In this document: piece by piece, positions 11,035-22,303 of the stretch
Position numbering within the stretch: position 1 is the stretch's first letter
Layout: every line of letters starts with the position of its first letter
NCBI RefSeq assembly: GCF_041956535.1
Contig: NW_027192197.1
Span: forward strand, 197,829-261,828
Length of the DNA: 64,000 nt
Source of the DNA: Calcarisporiella thermophila CBS 279.70
Lineage: Eukaryota; Calcarisporiellomycota
Direction of reading: 5' to 3'
The notes under the pieces: model-generated
The model's input: the letters and a program-made list of their open reading frames with translations, nothing else
Database searches by the model: none
What the model was told of the DNA's origin: nothing
Made by a program: the position numbers and the translations under genes

Positions 11035-12972
11035 CTAAAATGAAGCGCCTCGTTGATGTTTTGATTTTATCCTCAATGGTGATGTCATATCGTCGATGGG
11101 GTCCCCCTCTTCATCCCTCTCGATGATGACCGACCTCTGGTCTAGCTCCCTGCGCCCCATAGTCATGCGCCTGAGTCTCGGAGTCGATCTGTACTTTAGG
11201 GAGCGGCGCGTCCGCGCGCCCAGAAACCGCTGTTCAGCGGGCCATTTCGCTAGAGTTGGCGAGGCTACCGGGGAGGCCGTGTACATAGGGGTGCTAGTGC
11301 CGGCGCCTGCATCCTCCAAGAGCAAGACCCTTCTTTGATCGGTTGCCGCCTGGACCAGTGTCTCCATGACGAGCATCATTTGCCCGCGTGCGGTGTCGAC
11401 ATACCACGACTCGAAGAGCAAGCTTCCTAGGGTGAGAACCAGGGTCCAATAGACAAGGTGCATGAAGAGCCACCCGGCATTAGGCGGCAGGCTGAGAGTG
11501 GCCACATTCGTGGAGGCGTAGTAGTGTTCAGAAACCATGCTTGACGCCTCCTCGTAAGTGAAAGGGGAGATACGTAGCCGTCTCGAATCAAAGCGTCGTT
11601 TGATGCTCCTATGTCGAAACAGGAGTCTCCGCTCCACGTTCGTCCACTCCTCCTTTCTTGCCTCTGGGGCGACCAGCTCTTTCGCGAGCATATCCACGGT
11701 GCGAATCGTCGAATCCACCCGCAGTATTGAATTCACAAGCTGAGACTGCGACTCGCGCAAAAAGTGGAAGTCACTCTCGTGGGAGTCCTGGTTCGTACGC
11801 TTGATGAGAGCACCCTTGCTGCACTCATGGCTGGGCGAAGGCGGACTCGACGTAGCAGAATGCAATAGCATATCCGGAGTGATGGACACCGTACTCGGGG
11901 AGGTCACGGCCTCTGTCGCTCCTTGGATAAGCTCGTTGAGTTTGCTACAGATTCGGTTGTAAGTGTCGTCCTCTTCAGTCTCTGACTCCTGGGTAGCCGT
12001 CTGAGCTAGGAGCTCCTTAAGTTGCGAGCTAGTTTGACCTTCGATCGTCTCCTGCGCAAGCACCTTGGGAGAAGGGGAAGGAGAGAAGTGAGTTGAACTC
12101 AGCGATGTCACAAAGGATCTGGATTTCGTGGGCCACTTACCTGGACGGTTCGTGCGCTCTCCAAGAATCCGGCCTCTTCTTGGGTCAATGGCTCCTGTTC
12201 TCGACGTGCCTCGAGTTTAGCAAGTAGAGATTGGATGCTAATGGAGATATGAAGGGAGCTCGGGGTAAGTCAAATATTAAAGACATAGAAAACAAGGGAA
12301 ACAGCTACTCGGACAAACGGGACTTTAAGTCGCTCATGGCGAATGCTTGGTCGGAGAGCGCTGACCGCATTGAAGAAACCATGTCCTCGAGTTGATTTAT
12401 CTGAAGGGGAAAAGGAGAGCCTCGGTGGGAAGTTCAACAGAATATACCAAAGACAATCGGGTCCCACTTACCTTCATCGAAGGTCTGTTTCCACTCGGAC
12501 ACACTTCCACCACCAGCCTCTCACCCGCCTCGGGTACCGGTGAATAGGGTGGTGGTGGAGGAGCTAGCGGTGGCGAATTGGCGAGAGGTGCCCCTTCAGT
12601 GGCAATACGAGAATGAGTGCCAGAAATGGGCTGTTCGGCACGCCGCCGTTGGGGATGAGCTGCCCTTGTAGTTTGCTTTTCCTTCACGAGCGAATTCCGG
12701 CTATTCTGCCCATTAGGACTGGATGTGGATGTCACCGTCAACCGATTGGTGCCATGGTGGAGGCGCGATGTCGACGCGGTAGAACGCTTTTGGGTTGTCT
12801 GAGGCGGTTGCCGAGGACTGGCGGTGTGGGTGGAAGTGCGCTGAGAAGTGGTTGCACGCTGAGAGGGTGTTATGCGTTGAGACGAGGCTGTTCGCTGGGG
12901 AGTTGCTGTGCCATTGGATGAAGATGGATTTGCGCGCCGGGTAGTCTGAGGGGGACGATTTGGCCGTATCAT
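11035..12972 (-). CDS. Unidentified single-pass membrane protein with proline-rich N-terminus and coiled coil
   Basis: Four exons, 12472-12972, 12309-12400, 12141-12237 and 11035-12063, with GT-AG introns of 71, 71 and 77 bp, give 572 residues. Residues 1-165 are Ser/Thr/Gln/Arg-rich and include APPPPPYSP. Residues about 168-230 look like a coiled coil (INQLEDMVSSMRSALSDQAF in exon 2). A second helical region around 330-400 precedes one clear hydrophobic segment at about 440-470 (WLFMHLVYWTLVLTLGSLLF), followed by a basic tail (RRSLKYRSTPRLRR). I do not recognise the family. The layout of a disordered head, coiled coil and one membrane segment near the C-terminus suggests a tether or adaptor at an internal membrane, which is only an inference. 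Confidence 0.75.
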
Positions 12973-14127
12973 TTACGGGTTGGCGTCCCTCAAGGTGCTC
13001 TTTCCAAATAAAAATGGTCAGGAGGCGGTTTATGATAATGAGCAAAGATAAGACTAGAGATATGAAAAGCTCTTGCTCCGATCCCACGTTGCTCAAGAGA
13101 CGGGATTAGCGATGAAATGGAGAAGATGCAATATCGGTAAATGGAAGGGATATGGGGACCGAAGTCGCAACCTTAGCCAAGATAGAGAATAGGAAGACCT
13201 GAATAAAAAAAAAACGGTCAACAACGTTGCAAAATGGGGAATTGATGTCACATTGCCAATGTAAACTTTTGGGGCATCCCGCAACGCAGGGGCTGGCCCA
13301 TCTCATGCAAATCGTGCAGCTTGAAATTTCCCACAGGATAGCTGGGAAACGTAGGACTGTGCGTGGCGAGGGGGCGCGCCTTCCTTCTCTTTCATATATG
13401 CATCGCGAATGCCCTCTCTCTCCGCCGCACTCCCACTCTAGCAAGCCTAGCTAAAGGGTGCCGATGAGGCCCCGAGAGGGCCCCTGCGCGTCGTTCCTGA
13501 CAGCTCTGGGCCTGCCTCCGCCAAGGACTTGAGGCGGTAGCAGGCGACGTCAGTGTGAAACCTGTTCTGGCCGTGAGTGCCCTGTTCTCGCGGGTCGCGC
13601 GGGCGGGCGGCCCAGGCGATTTGCGGCCAGGGCCGGCCTTGACCGTTTCCTGGAAAGCGGATGCGAGGGCATTGAAACCCCTCTATCCAAACCCAGAGCT
13701 AAGACGCGTAAATTTGGCCCTCTTTCCTTTCCGAGCGCTCCTGATCGAAGCGCGGTGATTGGGCCGGGCAGTTCATCGTTGACTTTTAAAGGAATTTCAG
13801 GGGGAGATCGCAGGAGGACACAGCGTGTGCATAGCGCTTTCCCCTCTTTCCCACCTCAATCGAAGGTATAAGTCCTCCCCCTTTCCCTCTTGGCCTGAAA
13901 CCTTTCTCCTCCGGAATCTTATAAAACTGGATTTGCTCATCCCTCGCCCTCTCTTCTCTCTGTCACAACTGTGGTCACCCCTGTGTCACGCATGACCATT
14001 GTGTGTCCTGACTCTCCAATCTCAATCACCTATACCCTCCCCCCTCGGCAATTCTCTCGAGACCAAAAAGCATAGTCCCTCCCCCGCTCTCCTGTGTTTC
14101 TCAAAGTCGACTTCCGAATAGTTGAAG
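12973..14127. promoter_or_regulatory. divergent intergenic region (1.15 kb)
   Basis: Lies between the minus-strand membrane-protein gene and the plus-strand proline-rich gene, so it should hold both promoters. The central part (13450-13660) is GC-rich with many short inverted stretches; the right end is pyrimidine-rich. No gene is evident. Confidence 0.55.
13920..13926 (+). promoter_or_regulatory. TATA box candidate
   Basis: TATAAAA, about 200 bp before the ATG of the proline-rich gene, in a pyrimidine-rich context. Assigned by motif and position only. Confidence 0.45.
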
Positions 14128-15702
14128 ATGAGTTTGACGATACAGCACATGCATTCCCTGCCCGATCTCCTTGAGGCCAGCACCAACTACAAGCTGACAC
14201 AACTCGCTCTGCACCCTTCTCCCACCCACTGCTTTCACCGCCGTATCCTGCTGCTAAACTTCCTGAGGCGCCTCCACCACAAAGACACGCGCCGCCATAT
14301 CCAGCTCCCGCTCGGAGAGTGGCAATTTCTGGCCGAGGATGCTCTGGTTCCTCGGAACATCGATGACGTGGAGCAATGTGTGGACGCATACGTGAACATC
14401 GTCAATACCCGGCGGGAGCTAGAGGCACTGGAGGCCATGGGCGCCACGCGTAAAAGACGGGCTAGTCGCGAGGTCGCAGGAGAGCTTGCCCGGAGTATCG
14501 TGGGCGCAGCCAAGAAGAAGGAGTCGACAACTCAGAAAAAGCCATCGCGAAAGAGCTATTCCAAATCGAACGTGGATTACACGATGCCCCCATCACCTTC
14601 TCCCTCCTACCCGCCACCTATGCCACCGCCGCCTCCTCCCCCGCCTCCCTCCAACCCCGCCCCATCTTTGCCAAATGATTCGGAAATCCTGGCCCAGATC
14701 GCGGAGAATCTCTCCCCACGAAGCCAACCACGCGTCTTGAGCGTCCATACTCCGGCCAGGCCCACCCATGTCTCCCCACCTTCGGCAAGATCCCCCAAGA
14801 CATCTTCAAAGAGTTCGGATCTCTCCCGCCCGGAATCGCCAAAGGTTTCCCCGCCGACATCGATCAGCCGCTCAAGCTGTGCGAAAACTAAGCCATCCCT
14901 TTCCCCTTCCAAGGCAATGAGCACCCTTTCCCTCGAGTGGGCCCCTGAAGATATAGCCTTCCTTGCGGCCACCCTGCACCAATTCAACGGAGACGAGGTA
15001 ACGCGGCCTCTACAACCCAAAATGTCCTCGAAATGCGCCAAGCATGCCAACCCCTCCCCGAGGATAAAATCGGTCTCGCCTGACCCTCTCTCGTCTTTCT
15101 TGGACTACCTCGACTCGAAGGCGTTGCCTCCACTGCCCCCCTCTTCTCCCTACTATTCGCCCCCTCCCTCTCCTCCTTTGAGCGAGGCTAGCAAGACTCC
15201 CCCAAGAGTGGACCTAAAGCTAATGTTTTCCGACCCGCTCGATCTAGACTTCCTCCCCCTCAAAACCATCGAACCTTTCAAACTGCCCGATCAAGACGAC
15301 CAGGGGCTCTTCTTGCGAATGGACCTGAGCCACCCCCCCTATTGGTTCGACTCCGATCCCCCGACCCCTCCCCAACCAGAGCAAAAGAGCAGAAAGCCAA
15401 GAGAAAGAAAATCCGTGGCAAACCATCACCAGTACTATGAGGGCGCGGGGCACGGCACGGACTTCAACACTGGGAGGAGCACGCCAAAGGCGGACGATAT
15501 GAAAGAGAGATGGCTGGAAGTACGAGGACTTGTGCAGTTTGGAAGCGGGATAGCGTCGCCCGCGGCCATAGCCCGTCTCGCGGCCGACGGCAAGGAAATC
15601 ACGCCGCTGCGTCCGCCGGGCAGGATGGAGAAAGCGCAGCGTAAAGGCACCTCGGTGGCGCACAAAGTGAAGAGCGAGTTCAGCAGGTTCGTGCGGTTTT
15701 AG
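14128..15702 (+). CDS. Unidentified proline-rich protein
   Basis: A single exon of 524 residues from the ATG at 14128. The N-terminal 150 residues look folded and helical (LLEASTNYKLTQLALHPSP, then NIVNTRRELEALEAMG) and carry basic patches (TRKRRASR and KKPSRKSYSK). The middle is strongly Pro/Ser-rich, including a run of nine prolines after MPPP near residue 170, and reads as disordered with many SP/TP dipeptides. The final 60 residues are ordered again and end SEFSRFVRF. I cannot assign a family. Polyproline runs suggest profilin, SH3 or WW partners, and many SP sites suggest kinase control; both are inferences. Confidence 0.7.
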   Translation: MSLTIQHMHSLPDLLEASTNYKLTQLALHPSPTHCFHRRILLLNFLRRLHHKDTRRHIQLPLGEWQFLAEDALVPRNIDDVEQCVDAYVNIVNTRRELEALEAMGATRKRRASREVAGELARSIVGAAKKKESTTQKKPSRKSYSKSNVDYTMPPSPSPSYPPPMPPPPPPPPPSNPAPSLPNDSEILAQIAENLSPRSQPRVLSVHTPARPTHVSPPSARSPKTSSKSSDLSRPESPKVSPPTSISRSSCAKTKPSLSPSKAMSTLSLEWAPEDIAFLAATLHQFNGDEVTRPLQPKMSSKCAKHANPSPRIKSVSPDPLSSFLDYLDSKALPPLPPSSPYYSPPPSPPLSEASKTPPRVDLKLMFSDPLDLDFLPLKTIEPFKLPDQDDQGLFLRMDLSHPPYWFDSDPPTPPQPEQKSRKPRERKSVANHHQYYEGAGHGTDFNTGRSTPKADDMKERWLEVRGLVQFGSGIASPAAIARLAADGKEITPLRPPGRMEKAQRKGTSVAHKVKSEFSRFVRF

Positions 15703-16137
15703 AGCGGAACATAAACGAGGGCCCCGTCTCCTGTTCTACTACGCTGCTATTTATATTTTACCTTGTGTTATCTATGCCCTATGGATGCTTTTTCTCCTTT
15801 GACCTCCCCCCCTCATGTTGGTATATCCCGATACTTATTATGATTGTTTTCTTTATTTTTATCCACCAAAATACGTGCTGTTCTTCCCCAGCGCTCATAT
15901 CATCTGTTTACCTATCAAAGCATGCGTACTGTATAGTGTTTTTTCTACTTATAGGCTCAATTTTTGTTTTCGCCTTTTCCTTTTCATTCTTTCCCTTTCT
16001 CTTTTTCCTTTGTAAGCGGTTTCAATGATGGGAGGGGCGCAGCATTAAGGTGGGATGATTTTGATAGCTCGTTTCTCCTCTTTGTATATCCTTATCCCCT
16101 TTTCACCATTCCCATCACCCCAATAAACGCCCATTCC
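15703..16137. other. intergenic, tandem genes
   Basis: About 430 bp of T/C-rich sequence that would serve as 3' UTR of the proline-rich gene and promoter of the APH-like gene. No further gene is seen. Confidence 0.55.
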
Positions 16138-17331
16138 ATGGAAGACGACTGGTTAATAATCCCCAAGGAGAATGCTGAAAGGGTGAAGCACGTCTTCTCA
16201 CGGCACCTGGGGAGCCAAGTCACCACCATCGAGAAGATTTATGCTGGATCGTTCAGCGAAGTATTTCTGGTGACATGTGCGTCAGGACAAGAGTACATCG
16301 CGCGGATATGCAGATCCCAAGACGGATGGCGAACGGAGAACCAGGTCTGTTCATGCTTCTCGTTTTCTCCTGATGCATTGCGTTGCATGGGCGGGGGACT
16401 AACATAGCTCCATATGATTTTTAGGTGGCATGCCTCTCCCTTATTTCGAAGCACACAACGATCGCGGTTCCACGGGTCCTGCATTGGTGCGTGGACACCA
16501 GCGAGATCGGCGCGGAATATATCATTATGACCAAGATACCCGGCGAGCGCCTCGAGCAGCATTGGTACTCGCTTGCCCCAGACTCCAAGCAGAAACTCCT
16601 CGCCCAGCTTGCCGACTGGGTGGTGCAGCTCAAGCGGATACCGGTAGAACGCATCGGTGTCTTTGGCTTTGATTCGGAGGGGCAGGTCCGAATCCGGACG
16701 CTGAGCGAGGTCATGTTCTTGTTCTTGAAGGGGGGGAGGGGAGAGGAGGAGCAGTTTGAAAGCGTCCGGCGGTATGTTGAGGCGCATGCGCAAGAGTTTG
16801 GGGGCGTTCCCGCCGAGAAGGGGGGGGACCTGATCGCGCAGATCGATCGGTTGATGGAGCGTGTGTTCCAGGCACAGGGCGGTGGCGAAGCCCCCGTGAT
16901 GCTATGCCACAACGACCTCTCCGAGACGAACATCATGGTGGAGGGCGATCGGCTGACGGGTCTGTTAGACTTTGAATTCAGTGGGGCGTTTCCTGGTAGG
17001 TTTCATCCTCTCCCTCCTACGGGGCGTTGCTCGCTAACCCCCTCCTCTAACCATAGCGGACGTGGAGGCGTTTGGCTCATTCGAATTCCTAGACACCGAG
17101 CTGCCCTGGGATCATCCTCCGGTGCCTGCCGAGGGGGAGATCGCCTCGCTCAAGGAGTATTTTAGGCAGGAGGTGGATCGGCTCGATCCGGCCGTCGCCA
17201 AATATCTCTTCACCAAAGAGCGCATCTTCGTCAGCGAGTTCATCCTGGAGTTTCTAATATCGCCCGCGTACGACCAGCAACAGCGGCGAGCAGCGTGCCG
17301 GCTGTGGCGCGACCACTTCAAGGTCACATAG
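16138..17331 (+). CDS. Aminoglycoside phosphotransferase (APH)-fold kinase-like protein
   Basis: Three exons, 16138-16344, 16425-16995 and 17057-17331, give 350 residues. The first donor is the weak GTCTGT; the second intron is GT-AG of 61 bp. Kinase-like features are an N-lobe glycine/Ser loop (YAGSFSEVFLV), the Brenner-type catalytic loop HNDLSETN and the metal-binding LLDFEFSG, with PRVLHW and IIMTKIPGERL typical of the APH/choline-kinase superfamily. In fungi such proteins are numerous and their substrates (small molecules, sugars, possibly translation factors) are mostly unknown, so no substrate is assigned. It converges on the phosphate carrier gene. Confidence 0.87.
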
Positions 17332-17873
17332 CCTCGGGAGGAGAGGGGGACTCTTTGTGTATTTTTTCATTGGGTACTGCCTTTGTTCTTTTTGTCCGCC
17401 TGTAGCTTTTGGGTTTTTTCTCTCTATTCGCCTCCATTGCAATCTGTATTTTCAATTCGTTTTCCAAGGGAACCATCGATGGTATATGTATATGTTCAGC
17501 ATGACTCTCGTCCATCCACTCGGGCCCTCCGCCCCCCCCTCCCCTCGCCCCTCTTCTCCTCTCCATCTAGAGAGCTATCTCCCCTCGCCCCTCTTCTCCT
17601 CTCCATCTAGAGAGCTATCTCCCCACCACCTTCTCTCCCGGTCCTAGATGAGAATAAAAGCCGGCCTCCGATGGGATGAAGACTTATATTTTTTATTTTT
17701 TTTTTCTTTCATAAATAATAAAAAGAAAAAAAAAACGAGTTAAAATCGCAGAATGGATAGGGGGAGAGGGAGGAAGAAGAAAAAAAAAAAGGGCGGGCGG
17801 TTTAAATCTTTACACAATAACAAAAAAGAAATTCTAGGAGATAATATATTTTTTGTAGTAGAGGGTGGATCCT
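17332..17873. other. convergent intergenic region with 40-bp tandem duplication
   Basis: About 540 bp shared by the 3' ends of the APH-like and phosphate carrier genes. Contains a perfect duplication at 17541-17620, a polyadenylation-like AATAAA at 17652, and strong A/T tracts up to 17850. Confidence 0.6.
17541..17620. repeat. perfect 40-bp tandem duplication (2 copies)
   Basis: Positions 17541-17580 and 17581-17620 are identical base for base; each unit begins CCCCTCGCCCCTCTT and ends AGAGAGCTATCT. It lies in the 3' flank of the APH-like gene. Confidence 0.97.
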
Positions 17874-19045
17874 TTAGGCCTTGGTCACCTTGGCAATCTC
17901 CACGGAGTTGGTGGCGCCGAGCACACGCTTAATGTCGCCGTAGATGGCGAACTGGAAGGCGGTGAGGGTACCCACCATCACAATACGGGCACCCAAGCCG
18001 GTGAACAGACCCTTAGGACCGAGCTGCAGGGTCATGTCGTAGAGGCGGGTGATGATGGAGCCCTCGGCACCCTTCTGCTTGTTGATCTTGGAGAGAAGAG
18101 TGTCGGCGGGCTGTGAGATGATGGCGGCGGCAATACCGGCAATCAAACCAGAGCTGAGGTTCACGGTGGTGTTCACTCCGGCGGAGAGCTCGTTCTTGGA
18201 CTTGCCCATGGCGGAGTAGATGTTCTCGGCGGCAATTTCGTAGACCACGAACTTAGCCATGGTGTAGGGGATTTGCTAAGGAAGGGAACGGGGGAGCGTC
18301 GTCAGTGAATTACTGCTGGGACCCCCAAGATACCAAATGCAATAAATGAAAATCTCCCCTTACCTTGAACAAGATAGGGATGAAGCCGGAGTAGAATCCA
18401 CGGATCACACCCTCCTCCTTCAACAAACGAGTGAAACCGCCCAACAAACCGTTGGCGAAAGTGGGCTGCGACACAAGGCGGATACGGGTAGCCTCCAGCG
18501 GGCAGAGGGCGACATCGGCGAAGAATTCGGCAATGGCCGACGATGCGAGGTAGATGGCGGTGCGGTGCTCAGACGCAGCCTCGACACCCAAGTAGTCGAT
18601 GAAGGTCTTCTTCCAGAATTCATAACCGCCGAACTTGAAGGCACCCTGGAGGAAGTAGCCGGCAGCGGTGGGGCCGAAGCCGGTGAGGAGGGCACCAGCA
18701 CCCTCAGCCTTGATGACCTGACCGAAGGCGGCCACCATACCCTAAGCAGAACAAGAAAAGAGAATTGCAGTCATATTAGTCAACATTCGGGAGATGGCAC
18801 CGATAAACCAAGACGAGCAAAAAAAGAACATCACATACCCTGTTGTACACTTGGGGCTCAAGCTGGATTCTTGTCTTCACCACATCAACGGGAGTGAGGG
18901 CTCCGTGGGTGACGGAGCAGCACACGGCACCGGCGAAGGCGAAGCGGGCATAGAGGCCAACTCCAGACGGGGCCTGGGAGTCAACGGGAGAGGGGGCAAC
19001 GAAGTGCTTGCTCAACACTTTTTGAGAGGGGAAGAGATGGGACAT
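17874..19045 (-). CDS. MIR1: Mitochondrial phosphate carrier
   Basis: Exons 18839-19045, 18364-18741 and 17874-18275 (GT-AG introns of 97 and 88 bp, all phase 0) encode 328 residues, close to yeast Mir1 (311) and Pic2. The three mitochondrial-carrier repeats each show the Px[DE]xx[KR]-type signature: [22 protein letters not shown] and [18 protein letters not shown] and FGGYEFWKK are typical of the phosphate carrier subfamily. It imports phosphate with protons across the inner membrane for ATP synthesis. Whether it is the Mir1 or Pic2 orthologue is not settled. It is divergent from RPT2, sharing a short promoter of about 340 bp. Confidence 0.93.
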
Positions 19046-19389
19046 GATGACTGTTTTTAAGGTGTATTAAAGTGTCTAAGTGAGAAGAGAAAAGGGGGAG
19101 GGGAGAAAAAAAAAAGAGAAAGGGACCTTCCTTGAAAAACTTCGAACAGGGGCTCGCTTCCTTTATGTTCCTATTTTTTTTTCTTCTGCGGAAGGGTAAA
19201 CAATCAACATCCACGCGAGGAAACGATTGGTGGGCAGGCAGATTGTGGTGGACATTACGCCGTGGTGGATTGGATCCTGTGGCTAACGCAAGAAATAGAC
19301 GCGCTTGCGTGTTCCCCCTCCAGTTTAAAGTGGGTTAGCGAAGGAGTTTTGATCGCACACTTTCAATCAACAACACACCTCTTTAGAAA
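19046..19389. promoter_or_regulatory. divergent promoter, phosphate carrier / RPT2
   Basis: 344 bp between two divergent start codons, with an A/T-rich core around 19110-19195. It must carry both promoters. Confidence 0.6.
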
Positions 19390-21004
19390 ATGGCATGTAT
19401 CTGAAGGAGATCTCGAATCCTCTCTATGGAATCACGCGATCTAACCCATTTTGTTTCGTTCTCTTGCCTGATAGGGTAATGCGCAGTCAGGAATTCCGCC
19501 GGGTGGAGGCGCACCCGGAAAGGACAAAGACAAGCAGGTAAGGCATGGTGGATCATAAACCGCAATCGCGATGGAGGATTCCTGGATCGAAGCTATTCCC
19601 ATCGAATACTAATGCTGCTCTTTGCTTCTCCTCCTGTTGGTAGGAGAAAGACAAGAAGAAGAAGTGGGAACCCCCCGTGCCCACTCGCGTCGGCAAAAAG
19701 AAGAAACGTGGCCCCGATCCCACCTCGAAGCTCCCGCAAGTGTTCCCCACGACGCGATGTAAGCTCAAGCTTCTCAAGCATGAGCGCATCAAGGATTACC
19801 TCCTGATGGAGGAGGAGTTCGTGACGTACCAGGAGCGGCTCAGGCCACAGGAAGAGAAACATGAGGAGGAGCGCACCCGCGTAGACGATCTGCGGGGCTC
19901 ACCCATGGGCGTGGGATCGCTCGAGGAAATCATCGACGATGATCACGCCATTGTTTCGTCGGCCACCGGTCCCGAATACTACGTGAGCATTCTCTCATTC
20001 GTGGATAAAGATTCTCTCGAGCCCGGCTGCTCCGTCCTACTACACCACAAGAATATGTCGGTGATTGGGGTGTTGCAGGATGAAACAGACCCGATGGTTA
20101 GCGTGATGAAGCTGGAGAAGGCCCCCACAGAATCCTACGCAGACATCGGTGGGCTCGAGCAGCAGATCCAAGAAATCAAAGAGTCCGTCGAGCTGCCGCT
20201 TACTCACCCCGAGCTCTACGAGGAGATGGGTATCAAACCCCCCAAGGGCGTCATTCTGTACGGCCCCCCCGGCACCGGCAAAACTTTGCTCGCTAAAGCC
20301 GTGGCCAACCAGACGTCCGCGACCTTTTTGCGTGTGGTGGGCTCAGAGCTTATCCAAAAATATTTGGGCGATGGGCCGAAGCTGGTGAGAGAGCTCTTCC
20401 GGGTGGCCGAGGAGCATGCGCCGTCCATTGTGTTTATTGACGAGATTGATGCTGTTGGTACGAAACGGTATGTATTTGGCGCAGTTCGAGCGGTTTCACG
20501 GGATTATATTGACCTCAATATCCTCGCTCTTTTTTTTTCTTGTTTTCTGTCCATGCCAATAGATATGACTCGACCTCTGGAGGCGAGCGTGAGATTCAGC
20601 GCACTATGCTTGAGCTGCTTAACCAGCTCGACGGATTCGATTCGCGGGGGGATGTCAAGGTCATCATGGCCACCAACCGAATCGAGTCACTGGACCCGGC
20701 CCTGATCCGCCCAGGTCGAATTGACCGCAAGATCGAGTTCCCGCTGCCCGACGTGAAGACAAAGCGGCGCATTTTCGGCATCCACACCTCTCGGATGACG
20801 CTTGCAGAAGACGTGGATCTCGAGGAGTTCGTCATGTCCAAAGACGACTTGAGTGGCGCCGACATCAAGGCCATTTGCACGGAGGCCGGGCTGCTGGCGT
20901 TACGAGAGCGACGAATGAAAGTTGTGGCGGATGACTTTAGAAAGGCTAGGGAGAAGGTCCTCTATCGGAAGAGCGAGGGCACACCAGAAGGCTTATATTT
21001 GTAG
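19390..21004 (+). CDS. RPT2: 26S proteasome regulatory ATPase Rpt2
   Basis: Four coding segments, 19390-19392, 19475-19537, 19644-20467 and 20563-21004, give 443 residues (yeast 437). Rpt2 proteins begin M-G (N-myristoylated). The G-N-A-Q-S-G exon starts right after an acceptor at 19474, and the only suitable upstream ATG (AAAATG|GCATGT) would be cut off alone by an 82-bp GC-AG intron with a CTAAC branch site. The rest is secure: a Lys-rich N-tail, [18 protein letters not shown], an OB fold, Walker A GPPGTGKT (about 229-236), Walker B VFIDEID, and [12 protein letters not shown]. The C-terminus LYL is the HbYX motif that docks into the 20S alpha ring. It is one of six Rpt subunits that unfold substrates and open the gate. 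Confidence 0.93.
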
Positions 21005-22303
21005 AGGGGAACCACCGATGGCGCGACTCCGCATTTTCTTTTTTTTTTTGTGCGTAATTATTCTTTTTTTTTCAATGAAGACAATATTCTTTTTCTCAAA
21101 TGACCGGCTCGAGTCGTTCCAATTGGGGGTGCATCTTTCAAGCTTAATGCGCCTCATCTTTATCGATCCCATGCCCATGCAAAATAATATCGTGGCCCTC
21201 CTCAGCCTGGGCCTGGCCGGAAGGAAAGGATTGGAAGGATTCCTCGACCTTTTTCCCAATACTCGAGGAGAAGTCCACCTACATTAGCATAACTAGAATG
21301 GACCTGCGCAATACTTGGTTATTTTTCAAGTAGCAAACATCGCGAACCATCCATGAGGCACAGCCCTAAAGGCCAATAGAGTTGGATGACGTCCTTGAAG
21401 CCAACCTCGTCCAATTTTATTTATATGTGAAATAGACTCAACTCTTTTGACAGCACGGCTCTACTATCCCCTCTGCAGAGAGGGATAACTCTTGCTCTCC
21501 AAGCCGCTGGCTTTGTTAACAGTCACACAAGCCTTCTAAGCCGAAAAACCGTAGCTTTCAGAGTGGGACAGTGTCGTTGACTGGCCATGCTATTTTTGTA
21601 TTCCACCGGCTCACCGTTCTCACGTACGCCTGGCCGTGGGCCCTACGGCTCAGAGCTAGGCCCAGGGCGCACCCTCGCCTATCAGGAGGATTGCCCAAAC
21701 CAACTTCCTTGGGAGAGTGGGCGCACGCCTCCGGCTCGGAGACACTCGCCAGGGCTGCCGTGGTGGGGCTCTGTTTGCTCGCGCCGTATTCATATTGCGC
21801 TTTCAATCCAAGTTTCAGACGCACGGAGCTTGAATTCAAGGTTGCTTATGCGGAATTCTTGAACGCAGCACAAAGCCAAGAACACTTACCATTACCAAGA
21901 TGCTATGGCATCATGCTGAGCAAATCGGCCGGAGCAAGCAGACAGAGCCAGGGGGACGGCGGCATCGCCCGAGAACCCCCGCGCAGAGCGCGTCGGGGGC
22001 GCTGGCGGTATGGTCAAGGGATGCTCCCCCCACTTGCAGCCACGGTAGAGTTGGTGGGGGCGGGGGAGGCGGCGGAGGGATCCAAAATCCGGCTCCAACC
22101 GGAAATCGGCTGAGGGAGAATGAAAAAAAAAAAGCGTAGCCCGTGCCCACTGTTTGTGTTGCCCTTCTAGGCTAATTTTACTCACACTAACTGCACCAAA
22201 CGCTATTTATAAATAAACGCTTCCGATGGCCTGAGCAGACCCCCTCTTCGCTCTCCCGCCCCGTTCCCCCTCCTCTTTGCACGCCTTGAAGAGCAGGAGC
22301 ACT
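21005..22303. other. intergenic region, 1.3 kb
   Basis: Between RPT2 and the small secreted protein gene, same strand. The sequence at 21560-22130 is GC-rich with long open frames in several phases, but none has convincing codon structure or recognisable similarity, so I call it non-coding upstream sequence. Ends with a TATA box at 22208. Confidence 0.5.
22208..22215 (+). promoter_or_regulatory. TATA box of the secreted-protein gene
   Basis: TATAAATA, 96 bp before the ATG at 22304, followed by a pyrimidine-rich stretch that resembles a transcription start zone. Confidence 0.6.

Noticed and set aside
13450-13500. Hammerhead-ribozyme-like CGATGAGGCCCCGAGAGGGCC
   Set aside because: The stem is present, but the conserved GAAA after it and the paired flanks are missing.
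21571-22113. Open frame of about 180 codons in a GC-rich region
   Set aside because: No ATG start, other frames are equally open, and the composition resembles non-coding GC-rich DNA; no recognisable domain.
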